The notes under the pieces are model-generated. The model was given only the letters and a program-made list of their open reading frames with translations. It searched no databases and was not told the DNA's origin. A stretch of 64,000 nucleotides of DNA from Planctomycetota bacterium (GTDB lineage Bacteria; Planctomycetota; UBA8742; UBA2392): NCBI GenBank assembly GCA_015075515.1, contig JABTUE010000003.1, positions 819,616-883,615 on the forward strand. Direction: 5' to 3'. Both the position numbers and the translations under genes were made by a program. Of this stretch, positions 37,259 through 46,148 are shown in pieces (positions within the stretch are counted from its first letter, which is position 1; every line of letters begins with the position of its first letter).

Positions 37259-39872
37259 TGAAGTTGGACAGCGTGTTGTTGATGGTCAGCACCTGCGACG
37301 TTCCGGCGCTGGGGGCGTCCAGTGACAGTGACGTCACCCGTGAACCGTCAGCCAACGCGCGGGCTGTCACCGTGCCCGTGGCTCCAAACGGCACCGCCAG
37401 ATACACCCAGATGCTGCCCGTGTTGCTCTGGTTGAAAAACACCAGCAGGTGGGCGCGGTTGATGCCCGTCAGCGTCACGGTCTTGCCGCTGGAGCCGCTG
37501 CCGGTGTATTCGACAGACTCCATCACGTAGGCCTGGCCATTGGGATGCAGGTCATCCAGGGTCACGTACTTGGGCGCGCCGCTTGCACTTTCGTCGGTAA
37601 TCAAGAAGCGGTCGGTACGAATGACGCTGGTCTTCTGGGTAAGGGTGCGCAGGGCCTTGAGCACGTTTTCCACCGTGCTGTAGCCGCCCTGGCCGCTTCC
37701 TGTGCGAGCCGCCAGCCTTGAGTCTTTGTCCGGCGTTCTAGCCGTAGCAGCACCCAGAAAGGCGTCAATCGCACCGTCTTCTGTAGTCTGCCCGGTGCCG
37801 CCGTTGGACACTCCGACAGCGCCCGACAGCGCCACCGTGATGTCGTTCGTGTTCTGGGCGACATTGATATTCAGCCCGCCGGCAATGCGCCGGAACTTGA
37901 GGTCAACGCCGGACTTTTCTTTGAATACACTGGCGCCGGTTCCGACGTTGCTTGCCGTGTTGGCCTCGCCGGCTTCGCTTGTATAGGCCAGCTTGTTCGA
38001 ACCAATCTTTGCCCGGTTGCCGTCGCCACTGTCGAGCCAGAGCGTGCTGGCCGCCACTGCGCCGGGGTTTGAGCCTTGCGGGGTCAGTTCAAGGCCGGTC
38101 GGGTCAATCAGGCCGCCGACAGTGAGTTTACCCGCGATCTCGGCGCCTGCATTGACGCGCAGTCTGCCGTCCGCGACGGACTCGACACCGGCGACAAAAA
38201 ACCAGCGCCCGTGCCGGGCCGGGTCCAGCGAGTCCAGGTGAAACGGAAACGCCAGCGGCCCGAAGCTGTCCAGTTGCAGATTGTTCGTGCGCGGGTCGCG
38301 GGCCACGGCGCGCGCGGCCACGGCGCTTTCCGTCTCCGGCGTGGTACCCGATGCCCGCAGAATCAGCGGCCCGGCCCGAAAAGCATTGATCGGCTGGTGC
38401 GGGCCGCCCGGCACCGGCGCCACGGCGTCGCCGGCGGCCCCGGCGGATTCAACCGCGCTTTCCGGCGGCGGCACCGGCGGCGCGTCCACAATGCGCGTGC
38501 GCAGACCATCGGCATCGGCCGCGATCTCCACGCGAACGCGCCCGCCGATCGCCAGCGCGCCGTCCGCACCCGCCAGCAGGTACTCGGCCCGCGGCCCCGG
38601 CGGCGGCAGCAGCGCACGGGCCCCGTGCTCCAGCGCCGCGCGGTTGAGCATCACGCCGTCGTCGTACACCGCCACCAGGTGCGGCGCGTGCAGGGCCGCG
38701 CCCTGGCCCACCTGCAGCGGCGGCAGGGCGCCGGGCCGCGCGATGGTCAGCCGCAGACGCGGCGGCCCCGCCAGCACGCGCGACTGAAGCGTGGCGTCGC
38801 CCCCGGACACCGCGTAGGGCGGGTGCTGAACGCGAACCAGACCGCGTTCGCAATCCAGCTCAAAGCCGTCGCGCGCGGGAGCAAACCCGCCGGCATCAAA
38901 GTTGTCGCCCGTGGCCGTCGCCGGCGCGAAGCCGCGCGGGCGCGGCATGGCGGCCTCCAGCCGCGGCGGCGACAGCGTGCCGTCATCGTTGACGCCGCCC
39001 ACGGGCAGCCACGGGCCGGCAAACCCGCGCGCGCGAAACAATCGAAAGGCGTGCCGGCGCAGCAGTTCCAGACGCGCCGCGCCGTTGGGCGAAGTGGCCG
39101 GCACCAGCCCGTCAAACCCGCCCTCGTGCAGCGCGGCGCGACGGGCCTGTGTTTCGGCAATCCCCCAGGCCGTCAGCGCCCGGCCCAGATCGTGAAACTC
39201 GCCGGCCGGAAAACCGGCCGAACCGTCGCCGGGGATCACCGCCTGCCAGTCGGTAACCCGCGTCAGTTCCAGCGCCGGGCCGCCGATGACGGCCGCAGGC
39301 CCGGCGCGGCCCGAATCCGCCGCCGCGATCAGACGCGCGGCATCGGGCGCAAAAGTCTCGCCCGCGGGCTCCAGCAGAACCGCGCCGGCGTCGTTTACAC
39401 CCAGCGTCAGGCCGCAGCGCGCGCAGGCCAGTTCGATCGCGTCGGCCAGACTGCCGTCGCAGACCACGTTGCGCGGCACCAGCGCCGGCGCGCCCGGCGC
39501 GTCGTTCAGACCCGCCAGGGCAAACAGCCGCGCCAGAACGGCAGACAGAGGCAGGGCCTGGGCTTGCGCCGTGCCGTCGCCGCCAGCAGGGTTCAGGCGC
39601 GCGCGCACCGGCCGTTGCGCCCATTCGTGCCGCGCATCGGCACCGTGCACGCGCGACCGGCCGTCGCCCAGGTTTTCCACGCGCGTAACCTGAAACTGGC
39701 GCAACTCGCGCGCCGTGCCCGCGTCGGCCACGCGCAAGACCACCGGCGCGCCAACGGCCGGCGCATCGCCCGTCAGCACGGCCTCAAATGTGGATGGTTC
39801 GGCACCACGGCGCAGGGTGACGCGCAGTTCCAGCAGCGCGCGGCCGTCAAGGCTGGCAATCACAAAGCTCAT
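37209..39872 (-). CDS. Phage-like tail hub/fibre fusion protein
   Basis: An 887-residue protein. The N-terminal half looks like a baseplate/hub protein: repeated beta domains beginning MSFVIASLDGRALLELRVTL. The C-terminal third carries phage tail-fibre signatures, ANTASNVGTGASVFKEKSGV and GVSNGGTGQTT (about residue 690), followed by a beta-rich tip that contains ITDES and SGSSGKTVTLTGIN. It starts within the stop codon of the upstream gene (ATGA). A single protein joining hub-like and fibre-like parts fits a very reduced tail. Host-binding specificity would lie in the last 200 residues. Assignment is by motif and context. Confidence 0.65.
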   Translation of the reverse strand: MSFVIASLDGRALLELRVTLRRGAEPSTFEAVLTGDAPAVGAPVVLRVADAGTARELRQFQVTRVENLGDGRSRVHGADARHEWAQRPVRARLNPAGGDGTAQAQALPLSAVLARLFALAGLNDAPGAPALVPRNVVCDGSLADAIELACARCGLTLGVNDAGAVLLEPAGETFAPDAARLIAAADSGRAGPAAVIGGPALELTRVTDWQAVIPGDGSAGFPAGEFHDLGRALTAWGIAETQARRAALHEGGFDGLVPATSPNGAARLELLRRHAFRLFRARGFAGPWLPVGGVNDDGTLSPPRLEAAMPRPRGFAPATATGDNFDAGGFAPARDGFELDCERGLVRVQHPPYAVSGGDATLQSRVLAGPPRLRLTIARPGALPPLQVGQGAALHAPHLVAVYDDGVMLNRAALEHGARALLPPPGPRAEYLLAGADGALAIGGRVRVEIAADADGLRTRIVDAPPVPPPESAVESAGAAGDAVAPVPGGPHQPINAFRAGPLILRASGTTPETESAVAARAVARDPRTNNLQLDSFGPLAFPFHLDSLDPARHGRWFFVAGVESVADGRLRVNAGAEIAGKLTVGGLIDPTGLELTPQGSNPGAVAASTLWLDSGDGNRAKIGSNKLAYTSEAGEANTASNVGTGASVFKEKSGVDLKFRRIAGGLNINVAQNTNDITVALSGAVGVSNGGTGQTTEDGAIDAFLGAATARTPDKDSRLAARTGSGQGGYSTVENVLKALRTLTQKTSVIRTDRFLITDESASGAPKYVTLDDLHPNGQAYVMESVEYTGSGSSGKTVTLTGINRAHLLVFFNQSNTGSIWVYLAVPFGATGTVTARALADGSRVTSLSLDAPSAGTSQVLTINNTLSNFNASSNTYRLWVVGTPI

Positions 39873-41008
39873 GGGGCCTCCGGGGCGGTTGCCGGGCGTT
39901 CGCTCACGCCGCGCATCCGGATGCGCCAGCGCGTGACAAAGCGGCGGTCGGCGGGCGCCGCCGCGTCGGGAAACGAATACTCGACCCGGCGCTCAATCAC
40001 GTCGGCCGGGTACAGCGGCGCCGGTGGCGAAGGGTGCGCGGTTTCGCCCACGGCGCTGCCTTCCTGGGTAATCTCGGTGATCGCCGCCCCCACCTGCTGG
40101 CGCCAGGCCGCCAGACCGGGGCCCAGCAGCGCGTGGTCAATCACGCGCCGCGTGGTCACAAAGCTGAGTGTTTCGGCCCGCGCCAGCAGCCCCGCGTGCA
40201 GCGGCCGGGAAAGCAGTTCGTGAAACTCGAAATCCACACGCCGCGACTGTTCATTGTTTGTCACCCGCGCGTGCAGCGCGTTTGACGGCTGCAACTCAAG
40301 CGCCCGGGCCAGCGCGCCCGGCCCGGCAAAAAAGCCGCCGGTCACCTGCACGCGGTTGCCCTCGGGCGTGATCACCAGCGCGCGGATCACGTGGCCGTCG
40401 TCAACGCCCGCGGGCAGGAGCGAAAACACCTGTTCGTCTTCTGCTTCATAGTCCAGCGCCGGCGCGGCCGTGTCGCGGGTGGTGACCTGGCGCAGGCGCC
40501 GGAACCCCGGCGCGGGCGCGGCAATGACCGTGGCCTCGTGCGCCGCCGGGTCTTCCCCTGCGCGCAGCAACACGCGCCCGTGCACAACCAGCCGCGCCGG
40601 CGCGCCCGCCACGGCCGCGCGCCGGACCGTGAATCGGTGCGACTGCACGACGCTGGCGGCATCCTGCAGCGTGGCTTCCAGTGCAAGTTCCACGCGGCAC
40701 GGGCCGTGGACGGCCTCGGGCATCGGCGATGCGGCCTTGATGCCGGCCAGCCTCGGGCCCTGGCGGCATTGCGCCGCGGCCAGTTCGCGCAGGACTGTCG
40801 CGCCGGTCAGCAGCTTCAGGTCGCCGGTTTCGCCGGCGCGGGCCCTCAGGTCCGCAAGCGCGGCTTCGGCCAGCGCGGGTGTGGCCGCCGACAGTACCAA
40901 TCGCGCGCGCCAGTGTTCCACCGCGCCGCCGGGTTCGTGCGTTGTTGACACGTCAAGGTTTTCGACGGCGCCCAGCGGCCGGGCGCCCAGTTGCAGGGTC
41001 AGGGTCAT
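39869..41008 (-). CDS. Putative phage-like baseplate/tail protein
   Basis: A 379-residue, largely beta-structured protein opening with MTLTLQLGARPLGAVENLDV. I recognise no family. It overlaps the hub/fibre gene by 4 bp and begins 2 bp after the jelly-roll gene, so it is translated with them. Its position between head-proximal and fibre genes, its length and its lack of any enzymatic motif suggest a structural baseplate or tail-completion protein. Composition is Ala/Arg-rich like the rest of the chromosome. Confidence 0.5.
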   Translation of the reverse strand: MTLTLQLGARPLGAVENLDVSTTHEPGGAVEHWRARLVLSAATPALAEAALADLRARAGETGDLKLLTGATVLRELAAAQCRQGPRLAGIKAASPMPEAVHGPCRVELALEATLQDAASVVQSHRFTVRRAAVAGAPARLVVHGRVLLRAGEDPAAHEATVIAAPAPGFRRLRQVTTRDTAAPALDYEAEDEQVFSLLPAGVDDGHVIRALVITPEGNRVQVTGGFFAGPGALARALELQPSNALHARVTNNEQSRRVDFEFHELLSRPLHAGLLARAETLSFVTTRRVIDHALLGPGLAAWRQQVGAAITEITQEGSAVGETAHPSPPAPLYPADVIERRVEYSFPDAAAPADRRFVTRWRIRMRGVSERPATAPEAP

Positions 41009-41010
41009 GG

Positions 41011-42318
41011 TCAGCTCGCCATTGTGTCGTCCAGGCTGGCCGGGTCGTCCACCGGCAGCGCCACGCCCAGCCGGTCGCGCGCGAAGCTGGCAAAGGCGCC
41101 GGCGTCGTCGCTGGTGGTGGACAGGTCAAATCGGTCGGCAATCGGCACGGAATGAGGCGCCCGCGCGCCCTGAAACACGCACAACCGCAGCCCCGCGTGC
41201 GGCACTTCAACGACCGGGGCCAGGCTCAGGCCGTCCAGGTTCACCACGCCGTCAAAGTCGGCGCTGCAGCGCACGCGCACGATCACCTTGCCGGGAAACG
41301 TCGCGCGCGGCAGGTACACCAGCGCGCCCAGGTGCCGCCACATGTCCGCGGGGGTTGCGTCGTTGATCTCAAGCGCGACGTCCGAGGGTTCGCCGTCCAG
41401 CAGCAAATCCACGTGGACCGTGCCGGCCGTAACGTTCTGGACACGCGCCCACACACCCAGCCCGTACCAGGCGCCGGCCACGGGTGCCGGGTCGCGCGCG
41501 GCCAGATCCTGGCGCAGTTCGCCGGCCGTGGCGCCGTCTCCGGCAAGTTTCAGCGAGCCGGTGCCGAACAGCCTGACGCCCGTGTCGCGCGAAAACACCG
41601 GGCCGCCGGCGGCCACGGCCCAGTGCGTGAAACCACCGTCGTGGCTTTCAAAGGCGCCGTCCAGAATCACGTTGCGCGTGTCCGGAAAATCGCCGCCGGT
41701 CACCGGAATCACCCGCAGGTTAACGGGCGGGCCGAACTCGGGCGTGACCCGGAATTCCTCGTGGCCCGGCGCAAGGCCCTGGCGGGCCGCGTCGCGCGTG
41801 CAGACCACGGAGATCTTCTGGGTTCGCGCGCGCTGGTCGGACACAACCAGTTCGGCGCCGTCCACATTAAGCAGCGTGGCGTACAGAACGGCGTCGCCGG
41901 CGTTGTGCGCGCCGGGCGTAACCGGGCCCAGGCTGACGGCGTTGGCAACCACGCTTTCGCCGTCGGCGTGCATGGCGCGGGCCAGTTCGCGCGCTGCTTC
42001 CGCCGCGCCCAGCCCGCGCGCACCCAGTTCAGCGGCCACAAACCCGCGCAGGCAGGCATCCAGCGACGCGCCAAGCTGCACCGACCAGCCGCGCACGGCG
42101 CGGGCCGCGTCGGCCAGAAGATTCACGGCATCGGCGCAGTCGCGCTCGGCGGGGCTGTCGTTCAGAACGTGCAGAAACTGCTGGCGCAGGCGGTCCAGGC
42201 TGCGGAAGGTTCCCCCGGAATCCGCAAGTTCAAGGTTGCGGTCGGCCAGGTTTTCAAACTGCGCAAACGCGCGGGCATAGGCGCCCAGCACTTCAAAGAT
42301 CGCGACATAGTCGGGCAT
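41011..42318 (-). CDS. Putative phage-like structural protein with a carbohydrate-binding-like jelly roll
   Basis: A 435-residue protein with AAGGAA before the ATG at 42318. Residues 1-110 are helical (DYVAIFEVLGAYARAFAQFE), residues 110-220 mixed, and residues about 230-375 read as a CBM-type jelly roll: NVILDGAFESHDGGFTHWAV, then GLGVWARVQN, DMWRHLGALVYLP and VNLDGLSLAPV, the usual strand order of such domains. The helical start could mediate assembly and the jelly roll bind a glycan or decorate the particle. No catalytic residues are apparent. It is part of the cassette's tightly packed distal half. Confidence 0.55.
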   Translation of the reverse strand: MPDYVAIFEVLGAYARAFAQFENLADRNLELADSGGTFRSLDRLRQQFLHVLNDSPAERDCADAVNLLADAARAVRGWSVQLGASLDACLRGFVAAELGARGLGAAEAARELARAMHADGESVVANAVSLGPVTPGAHNAGDAVLYATLLNVDGAELVVSDQRARTQKISVVCTRDAARQGLAPGHEEFRVTPEFGPPVNLRVIPVTGGDFPDTRNVILDGAFESHDGGFTHWAVAAGGPVFSRDTGVRLFGTGSLKLAGDGATAGELRQDLAARDPAPVAGAWYGLGVWARVQNVTAGTVHVDLLLDGEPSDVALEINDATPADMWRHLGALVYLPRATFPGKVIVRVRCSADFDGVVNLDGLSLAPVVEVPHAGLRLCVFQGARAPHSVPIADRFDLSTTSDDAGAFASFARDRLGVALPVDDPASLDDTMAS

Positions 42319-42331
42319 GGGGGTTCCTTGT

Positions 42332-42985
42332 TCAGGCGCGCGCGACGCGCGCGGCAAAGGGGGTGACAACTTCGGCGCCGCGCCGCAGCCGAATGGCCGG
42401 CAACGCTTCACGCGCCGAATGGGCAAACCGCCGCGCCAGTTCGTGGGCCGGGTCGTCCGGCCGCGTGCTGAGCCACTGGTAGACAAAACACAGGGCGTAG
42501 TCGGCCGCGGCCTCGGACAGCGGAGCCAGGCAATCGGCGCGGAAATCCGGCCCCAGGCGCGCCGCCAGCATGGCGTCCAGCACGCGTTTGGCCCGCGCGC
42601 AGGGCAGACTGAACCCGGGCTGGCCGGCAAACCGCCCGTCGGCCAGATGCGCGGCCAGGCCGGTGTGGCGCGCCTCAAGGTCCGCGTCGCAGGCGTAGAA
42701 CACGTCCAGTTCGGCCGCGCCTTCGCCCGGTGCCGCCAGTTCGACACTGCCGGACAGGCCGCTGTCGCCGGCGGGCTCCAGAACAATCGGGCCGGGGCCC
42801 GATCGCGCGCCGGCGGCCACGGCATGCAGGCGCAACTCGTCACGGTACAGCGTGACGGTCACGTCGCCGCCGTCGTGCGCCAGCGCAACCCACAGCCGGC
42901 CGTGGTCGGTGTTGTCGCGCGACGCGCCGGCAAACGTCCAGCCTGTCAGGGGCAAAGCGCCGCGTTGGGTAATGTAGTCGAGCAT
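42332..42985 (-). CDS. Putative head-tail connector-position protein
   Basis: A 217-residue protein of unknown family directly downstream of the capsid gene. The N-terminal half is beta-rich (LYRDELRLHAVA), the C-terminal half helical (RAKRVLDAMLAARLGPDFRA, then ALCFVYQWLSTRPDD). In tailed phages the gene after the major capsid protein usually encodes a head-tail adaptor of about this length, which is the only basis for the suggested role. It is separated from the capsid stop by 76 bp containing a strong hairpin, and from the next gene by 13 bp. Confidence 0.45.
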   Translation of the reverse strand: MLDYITQRGALPLTGWTFAGASRDNTDHGRLWVALAHDGGDVTVTLYRDELRLHAVAAGARSGPGPIVLEPAGDSGLSGSVELAAPGEGAAELDVFYACDADLEARHTGLAAHLADGRFAGQPGFSLPCARAKRVLDAMLAARLGPDFRADCLAPLSEAAADYALCFVYQWLSTRPDDPAHELARRFAHSAREALPAIRLRRGAEVVTPFAARVARA

Positions 42986-43016
42986 GGTTTGACTCCGCGC
43001 CTGTCGTGTGGTGGGG

Positions 43017-43046
43017 GCCGGGGCGGTCGTGCACGACCACCCCGGC
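43017..43046. promoter_or_regulatory. Strong intercistronic hairpin downstream of the capsid gene
   Basis: Two 14-base arms (43017-43030 and 43033-43046) pair with one C/A mismatch. There is no T-tract on the reverse strand, so it is more likely an mRNA-stabilising or processing element, or a partial terminator, than a full stop. Confidence 0.6.
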
Positions 43047-43061
43047 AGGAAGGGATCCTGT

Positions 43062-44207
43062 TCAGCCGGTAGCCAGCCCGGTGATCAGCCCGTGGCCGCC
43101 GTCACCGCCGTTCAGGACTTCGAGGGTGTACTCGCCGATGATCTGGGCCTTGCGGAAGTCGCCGCTTTCGGCCAGCGGTTTGACAAAGAAGCTGCGACCG
43201 GCCAGCGGCATGACCTGAATCTTGTCCAGATCCAGCAGCAGCACCTTGTCCGCCGGCACCCAGCGCGAAAGGATCACGCGCTGCACGCCGAAATCGCTTT
43301 CGTAGATCTCCACCAGGTTGCGCAGCGCCGTGGTTTCGGGCTCGTAGCGGCGCGAGGCCTGCACAAACGTGCTGATGCGCCGCTTCTGCACGCCGCCGCA
43401 CACAATGGCGTTGGGGCGGCCGCCCTTTTCCCACACCGCGCGCAGGGCGTCGTTCAGCAGCGGTTCATCCAGCGGTTCAGTCTGCGCGTCGGTGATGGCC
43501 GCGTTCTCGCCGCGGATGAACTGCAACAGTCCGCCCATGCTGCGGCGCACGCTGGCGCTGCCCTGGGGGTTCTCACCGGCCTTGAAGCCGGCAATCACCG
43601 TCTGTTCCAGCGAACGCATCAGTTCACGCAGACGCTGGATCACCTGGTAGTCGAACTCGCGCTCGACGGCGTGCAGCCCCACGGCGTCCATCGTGCCGCT
43701 GATGCTCACGGTTTCGGTGAAGATCTGGGTGAAGTTCTCGCGCCGGACGCGGGCGCGGTGGCGGGCGCCGGGCGCGTCTTCGCCCTCCAGGGCGGCGCGG
43801 CCGATCACGCCAAGCGGCTGGTTGTCGTCCAGCGCGCCGGGCGTGCTGCCGCCGTAGCCGCGAACCACCGTCAGTGTGTTGCCGGACACCGCCGTGACCT
43901 GCAGGACTTCGTCGCCGCCTTCGGGCCGGACCAGGTCGCCGACACGGAACACCGCGCCGCTGTCCACGGCAATGGCGGTGTCGTCGTCATCGTATCCTTC
44001 GGCGTTGTTGACCCGGCTCTGGGCGGCGTTCAGCGCGTCTTCGAACCATTCGTGACGTGTGGATTTGGCCGCAAAGCGCGGGCTGCCGATCGCGTCCAGC
44101 AGCGGCGTGTCAAAGGGCGAGATCAGACCGACCAGATCGCTTACATCATCCACCAGTTCGGGCAGTGTCGCGCCCGCGTCGTAGGTGGCCTTGCCGGAAA
44201 AGCTCAT
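43062..44207 (-). CDS. Major capsid protein, SU10/DUF5309-like
   Basis: A 381-residue protein. The start at 44207 has GGAG upstream; an earlier in-frame start would include the leader hairpin. The N-terminus carries the DUF5309/SU10 capsid pattern: LVGLISPFDTPLLDAIGSPR followed by HEWFEDALNAAQSRVNNAEG. Downstream, a beta insert (DLVRPEGGDEVLQVTAVSGN) precedes the helix-rich core with RRENFTQIFTETVSISGT, and the C-terminal part has VEIYESDFGVQRVILSRWVP. These features place it in the HK97-fold capsid class. Flanking hairpins could allow high expression. No prohead protease gene is visible, and none is obligatory for this family. Confidence 0.78.
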   Translation of the reverse strand: MSFSGKATYDAGATLPELVDDVSDLVGLISPFDTPLLDAIGSPRFAAKSTRHEWFEDALNAAQSRVNNAEGYDDDDTAIAVDSGAVFRVGDLVRPEGGDEVLQVTAVSGNTLTVVRGYGGSTPGALDDNQPLGVIGRAALEGEDAPGARHRARVRRENFTQIFTETVSISGTMDAVGLHAVEREFDYQVIQRLRELMRSLEQTVIAGFKAGENPQGSASVRRSMGGLLQFIRGENAAITDAQTEPLDEPLLNDALRAVWEKGGRPNAIVCGGVQKRRISTFVQASRRYEPETTALRNLVEIYESDFGVQRVILSRWVPADKVLLLDLDKIQVMPLAGRSFFVKPLAESGDFRKAQIIGEYTLEVLNGGDGGHGLITGLATG

Positions 44208-44250
44208 GGGAATATCTCCGCGAAACTGCGTGTCCGGTAACTTGTGCAGA

Positions 44251-44296
44251 CGCCTGGTGTTGCCGTGACCGGACACATGACACCGGACACCAGGCG
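44251..44296. promoter_or_regulatory. Inverted repeat in the leader of the capsid gene
   Basis: A perfect 10-bp inverted repeat (44251-44260 with 44287-44296) around 26 bases that contain two further CCGG boxes able to pair. It lies between the stop of the small upstream gene and the capsid ribosome site. Confidence 0.6.
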
Positions 44297-44303
44297 CAAT
44301 GGT

Positions 44304-44711
44304 TCAACGCCGCCTGACCCGCACCGCCTGAAGTTGACGCGTCAAGGCCCCGTGGGTCATGTGCCGCCGCAGGCGCTCAGGGTCGGGTTCGTGATCGGCC
44401 AGCTTCTGCGTCGGGGCAACCTGGGTGCGCGCGAACAGCCAGGGCCGGCTCGCGCGCAGGGCCGCGAAGTATTCGTTCAGGCCGGTGGCGCGGTCGGGCG
44501 CTTTGCCCAGACAGGCGTGCAGGTCTTCCAGCTTCAGGGCATCGGCCGGGTACAGCAGGCCCTCGCGCGGCGCGCGTTCCAGAAACTCGCGCTCGGTCTG
44601 GGCGCGTGCCGCGGCCTGTTCGAGTTCGGCCACGCGCTGCACGGGCGGCGCGTCGCGCAGTTCCTGGGGCAGAAGCTGTCTGAGTTCGTCGGTCAGGCTG
44701 GGTTTGGTCAT
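44304..44711 (-). CDS. Small helical protein at the scaffold position of the phage-like cassette
   Basis: A 135-residue, charged, mostly helical protein (VAELEQAAARAQTEREFLER) with GGAG before its ATG. It lies between the portal and capsid genes, where tailed phages encode the scaffold or a capsid-assembly protein. Its size and coiled-coil tendency fit a minimal scaffold, but no family signature is seen. A basic C-terminus (LQAVRVRRR) would suit binding to the capsid lining or nucleic acid. Confidence 0.5.
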   Translation of the reverse strand: MTKPSLTDELRQLLPQELRDAPPVQRVAELEQAAARAQTEREFLERAPREGLLYPADALKLEDLHACLGKAPDRATGLNEYFAALRASRPWLFARTQVAPTQKLADHEPDPERLRRHMTHGALTRQLQAVRVRRR

Positions 44712-44745
44712 GGTTTCTCCAGGGAAAGTTCGCGGGCGCGGCCGG

Positions 44746-44773
44746 GGCCCCGCGGGTTACGCTTTGGGCTCAA
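44746..44773 (-). repeat. Degenerate copy of the 28-bp SPKRKRGG-type repeat
   Basis: Matches 23 of 28 positions of the copies at 21031 and 24179 in the same orientation. It forms the 3' end and stop codon of the portal gene (LEPKA then TAA), so chance similarity is not excluded. Confidence 0.35.
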
Positions 44774-46148
44774 GGTCCGCCGCCGGACTGCCGGCCTGCC
44801 GCATTGCCTGCAGATTGGCCTGCCAGGCCGCGCGGGCTTCTTCGTCGGTGGCAAAGCCGTCGGGGTCGTCACGGCGCATCAGTTGCCAGGGCGTGACCAG
44901 CCCGTGGCGCAGGCGCCATTCATCGGCGGCCAGGCGCTCATGCGCGCTCTGTTCAAGTTCGGGCTCGGGGTAGTTCACGCGCAGTTCCGCGCGCCCGCCC
45001 GTGCCCTCGTGCTCGCGCGCCAGCGCCAGACACAGGTCCGCCACGTCGGCTTCGACGGCACGGAACAACTGCTGCCGTTCCACGCGGTCTTCCAGAACCG
45101 GGGTCTGCTGGGCCAGGATGCTGACGCCGCTGGCGTCACTGGAAGCGTGCACGCTCAGCACGCTTTCGGGGATACGCTGCGATTTCAGAAGCGCGCGCAG
45201 GCAGAACTCCAGGTCGGCAATCAGGTCGCCGATCGGCGCGTTGGGGGCCTTGAAGTTCACGCCAAAGGGCTGGTCGCCGCTGACCCGGAACTGAATGGCG
45301 CGCGCCGGGCTGAGCACCAGCGGCTGGGCCGGGTCGGGGTTGACGATTTCCATGACGCCAAAACCCTGCAACGACGCGGTCTGGGCCAATTCCGTCAGCT
45401 TGGCGTTGAACTCGGCGTTGGCGGGCACAATCGAAACCCCGCGGCCCTCCACCCAGAACCCGTCCACGGGCGAACGGTCGTGTACAAAGGCAAACGGCAC
45501 GCGCCCCAGACCGTGGTCGGCCTCGCGCGCCACACGGCCCTGGCTGACCAGCGCGTGACGGTCGGGCGTCCAGACCTGGGCCACGCCGCCGTCACCGGCG
45601 GCAAAGGCCACCACGGCCAGCGGCGCGGCCGGCCAGTGCGGATCGGGCACGACGCACAGGCGATGCGCGGGCCAGGGCCACAGCCGGATCTCGCCGTCCT
45701 GCCAGCTTGCACCCAGGGCAGCCACGCCCTGCAGACGCGCCAGCCGGTCAAGGTTCAGCAGCAGCAGGTCCAGCGGGTTGCGCGCCAGCACGCGCCGGAT
45801 ACGCTCTGCGGCGCGGTGGTCGCCGGTGATGGCGCGTTTGACCGGCCGGCGGTAAAGCTGGCTGAGCACATCCACCAGCACGCGCGTCAGGTTCAGGGTG
45901 TGGCGGTGCGGGCGGCGGGCGAACTCGGCGTGGGATTCGGCGGCGTGGCGCGGCAGATAGCGCAGTTGTTCGCCGCGGTAAAAATCCCACAGCACGCGGG
46001 CCAGCAGGCGGCGGGCACCTTCACCCTGGTCGGTGAACAGGGCATAGAACTCGGCGGCTGTCGCGCCGGGGCCCGGCGGAATCAGCACGCGCGGGGGCGA
46101 GGTTTGCTCCAGCGCGATGGACAAGGCCAGTTGGTAAGCGTCGTGCAT
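44757..46148 (-). CDS. Phage-like portal protein
   Basis: A 463-residue protein beginning at ATG 46148 behind GGAGGG. It has the portal layout: an N-terminal domain with YRGEQLRYLPRHAAES and the helix LTRVLVDVLSQLYRR, a beta-rich wing with RVPFAFVHDRSPVDGFWVEG, a long stem helix region (DLIADLEFCLRALLKSQRIP), and a C-terminal part with a helical crown and an acidic stretch (EPELEQSAHERLAADE). In phages the portal forms the dodecameric DNA gate and pairs with a large terminase, which is absent here. It is the first gene of the cassette and is divergent from argS, 59 bp away. Confidence 0.7.
   Translation of the reverse strand: MHDAYQLALSIALEQTSPPRVLIPPGPGATAAEFYALFTDQGEGARRLLARVLWDFYRGEQLRYLPRHAAESHAEFARRPHRHTLNLTRVLVDVLSQLYRRPVKRAITGDHRAAERIRRVLARNPLDLLLLNLDRLARLQGVAALGASWQDGEIRLWPWPAHRLCVVPDPHWPAAPLAVVAFAAGDGGVAQVWTPDRHALVSQGRVAREADHGLGRVPFAFVHDRSPVDGFWVEGRGVSIVPANAEFNAKLTELAQTASLQGFGVMEIVNPDPAQPLVLSPARAIQFRVSGDQPFGVNFKAPNAPIGDLIADLEFCLRALLKSQRIPESVLSVHASSDASGVSILAQQTPVLEDRVERQQLFRAVEADVADLCLALAREHEGTGGRAELRVNYPEPELEQSAHERLAADEWRLRHGLVTPWQLMRRDDPDGFATDEEARAAWQANLQAMRQAGSPAADLEPKA

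Noticed and set aside
38076..40223. 715-codon forward open frame in the phage-like region
   Set aside because: Antisense to the hub/fibre gene, Arg/Gln-rich and without any ribosome site; the fibre motifs fix the reverse strand as coding.
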